DNA from: an uncultured Erysipelotrichaceae bacterium
Lineage (GTDB): Bacteria > Bacillota_I > Bacilli_A > RF39 > UBA660
Length of the DNA: 7,578 bases
Direction of reading: 5' to 3'
Assembly (NCBI GenBank): GCA_902766545.1
Contig: CACXEC010000007.1
Coordinates: forward strand, 1-7,578
The notes beneath the pieces were generated by a model. The model did not search any database. It saw nothing but the letters and a program-made list of their open reading frames with translations, and was not told the origin of the DNA. Positions within the stretch are counted from its first letter, which is position 1. Each line of letters opens with the position of its first letter. The translations under genes and the position numbers were made by a program. Of this stretch, positions 6,586 through 7,578 are shown piece after piece.

Positions 6586-7442
6586 AAAGAATATTTAAAT
6601 TATTTATATTGTTACCAATTATTTTTAGTATAACAGGATGCATAAAAAGAGATAGTTATGAAAATATAACCGTTTATACAACTGTATATCCGATTGAGTT
6701 TATTACTAATTATTTATATCAAGATCACGCAAAAATATATAGTATATATCCTAATGGAGTTGATATTAGTAACTATGTATTAACTAATAAAAAATTAAGT
6801 GATTATAGTAAAGGTGAACTTTTTATTTATAATGGTTTATCAAACGAAAAAGATATTGCTGCTAATCTACTTAATAAAAATAAAAGAATGGATATTATTG
6901 ATGTTTCTCAAGGTTTAGAAATTAAAAATGATGTTACAGAATTATGGCTTAGTCCTTCAAACTTTTTAATGATGACGTCAAATGTTAAAAATGGACTTAA
7001 AGATTATATCTCATATAAAGGTTTACTTGATGAAATAGAAAAAAAATACGATGAATTAAAAATAATTATTTCAAAATATGATGCTGAATTAAAAATAATA
7101 GCAGAAAATTGTACAAATAAAAGGTTAATAGTTGCAAATAATTCATTTAAATTTTTAGAAAAATATGGTTTTGAAGTTATTTCAATTGCTGCTGATGATG
7201 AAAAATCAAATACAAATATAAGTCAAGCTGAAAAATATTTTTCTTCTAAGGAAAACACCTATTTATTTGAACTTAGTGGGACGGAAGAAACCGATACAAT
7301 AAAAAATTTAACTAGTAAAGGCGCTAAAAAGGTTGATATATCTAATATGATTACTTTAACTGAAGAAGAAAGAAAAAATGATACTGATTATTTTTCTTTA
7401 ATTCAAACTTTTATTGATGCAATAAAAGCAGAAGTTTATTAA
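6582..7442 (+). CDS. ZnuA/PsaA-like (cluster A-I) substrate-binding lipoprotein with degenerate metal site
   Basis: This 286-residue protein resembles the extracytoplasmic solute-binding component of Zn/Mn ABC importers (SBP_bac_9 family). A type II signal peptide ends at a lipobox ITGC, with Cys20 to be lipidated. The family pattern follows in order: VYTTVYPIEFITNYL (31-45), YPNGVDISNY (56-65), GELFIYNG (78-85), LWLSP (121-125), a long linking helix at about 146-176, RLIVANNSFKFLEKYGF (181-197), YLFELSG (227-233) and the C-terminal DTDYFSLIQTFIDAIK (267-282). Aligned by eye to PsaA, the four metal ligands (His, His, Glu/His, Asp) become Ser63, Glu120, Asn186 and Asn255. No ATPase or permease gene adjoins it. 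The start follows a strong SD, AAGGAG (6571-6576), and overlaps the yidD stop. It may bind another ligand, bind metal differently, or serve a non-transport role; the substrate is unassigned. Confidence 0.78.
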   Translation: MKRIFKLFILLPIIFSITGCIKRDSYENITVYTTVYPIEFITNYLYQDHAKIYSIYPNGVDISNYVLTNKKLSDYSKGELFIYNGLSNEKDIAANLLNKNKRMDIIDVSQGLEIKNDVTELWLSPSNFLMMTSNVKNGLKDYISYKGLLDEIEKKYDELKIIISKYDAELKIIAENCTNKRLIVANNSFKFLEKYGFEVISIAADDEKSNTNISQAEKYFSSKENTYLFELSGTEETDTIKNLTSKGAKKVDISNMITLTEEERKNDTDYFSLIQTFIDAIKAEVY

Positions 7443-7445
7443 CAA

Positions 7446-7485
7446 TTCTTGACAAGAAATTATTATTATAGTAAAATTTTCTTGT
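7446..7485. repeat. Three TTCTTG-type half-sites around the tRNA-Ser promoter
   Basis: TTCTTG occurs at 7446-7451, inverted as CAAGAA at 7453-7458, and again at 7479-7484. The first pair forms a perfect 6+1+6 palindrome over the -35 hexamer. The second and third extend to an 8-bp inverted repeat (7452-7459 with 7478-7485) around an 18-nt spacer containing the -10. No T tract follows, so this is not a terminator for the lipoprotein gene. It may be an operator-like array or chance. Confidence 0.3.
7449..7477 (+). promoter_or_regulatory. Promoter of tRNA-Ser
   Basis: A perfect -35 TTGACA (7449-7454), a 17-nt spacer and TAAAAT (7472-7477, 5/6) place the start near 7484, about 8 nt before the mature tRNA 5' end. 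It is the strongest sigma-70-type match in the window, as expected for a stable RNA. It lies just after the lipoprotein stop codon, with no terminator between, so read-through from the yidD transcript is also possible. Confidence 0.72.
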
Positions 7486-7491
7486 TGGCAC

Positions 7492-7578
7492 GGAGTAGTA
7501 CTCAAGAGGCTGAAGAGGCGCCCCTGCTAAGGGTGTAGGTCGGGTAACTGGCGCGAGAGTTCAAATCTCTCCTACTCC
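7492..7578 (+). tRNA. tRNA-Ser (anticodon GCT), discriminator base and 3' end beyond window
   Basis: This is a class II tRNA that decodes AGC and AGT serine codons. The 7-bp acceptor stem GGAGTAG (7492-7498) pairs perfectly with CTACTCC (7572-7578). The D arm has CTC/GAG around an 11-nt loop containing GG. The anticodon stem CGCCC/GGGTG encloses CTGCTAA, with anticodon GCT at 7526-7528. The long variable region (7536-7554), typical of serine tRNAs, folds as GTCGG/CTGGC with a GTAA loop. The T stem is GAGAG/CTCTC around TTCAAAT. The window ends at the last acceptor base, so whether CCA is encoded cannot be seen. Confidence 0.97.

Noticed and set aside
6582..7442. Naming the lipoprotein znuA, adcA or psaA
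   Set aside because: Family fold signatures are present, but the canonical metal ligands are not and no transporter partners adjoin it, so a metal-specific symbol is not justified.
7452..7485. Terminator after the lipoprotein gene (8-bp inverted repeat)
   Set aside because: The loop is 18 nt and no T tract follows; the segment is better explained as the tRNA promoter.
1..7578. CRISPR arrays, insertion sequences, phage attachment sites
   Set aside because: No regularly spaced direct repeats, transposase or integrase motifs, or tRNA-end duplications were seen; the tRNA 3' end is at the window edge, so an att site beyond it cannot be judged.

Overview
The window is an AT-rich chromosomal core segment from a low-GC Gram-positive lineage (Bacillota, or a related Mollicutes-like / RF39-type bacillus; this placement is inference from gene content and composition). 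It uses the standard bacterial code: TGA is a stop for both rnc and yidD, and tryptophan is TGG. That argues against code-4 Mycoplasma-type bacteria. No transposon, phage, CRISPR array or other accessory cargo is visible, and no gene-free stretch exceeds about 110 bases.

Layout. The left 6.25 kb is read on the minus strand. In transcription order it holds rnc (RNase III), smc (a compact chromosome-condensation ATPase, start overlapping the rnc stop as ATGA), a Rho-independent terminator, an unrecognised single-pass membrane protein with a very acidic cytoplasmic region, a weaker terminator, and parE (topoisomerase IV subunit B), which runs off the left edge. The right part is read on the plus strand from a divergent intergenic region: yidD, an ATGA-coupled ZnuA/PsaA-type lipoprotein, and a class II tRNA-Ser(GCT) whose last bases lie beyond the right edge.

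How the genes relate. rnc-smc is a widespread Bacillota pairing in which ftsY often follows. Here ftsY is absent and the position is held by the membrane-anchored acidic protein, followed by parE. smc and parE both act on chromosome structure and segregation. yidD (YidC-assisted membrane insertion) is cotranscribed with a lipoprotein, away from its common rnpA/yidC neighbourhood.

Main points of interest. (1) The lipoprotein keeps the metal-binding-protein fold signatures, but by my alignment all four metal ligands are replaced. (2) ParE has Asn at position 426 in the TOPRIM EGDSAGG motif, the substitution known from quinolone-resistant GyrB/ParE mutants. (3) SMC is about 200 residues shorter than usual and has an altered ABC signature. 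(4) An unrecognised acidic membrane protein sits in the ftsY slot. (5) Three minus-strand starts have a -10-like hexamer 17-18 nt before the ATG, which predicts very short 5' leaders. (6) Perfect dyads sit at the promoters of the divergent region, the acidic-protein gene and the tRNA.
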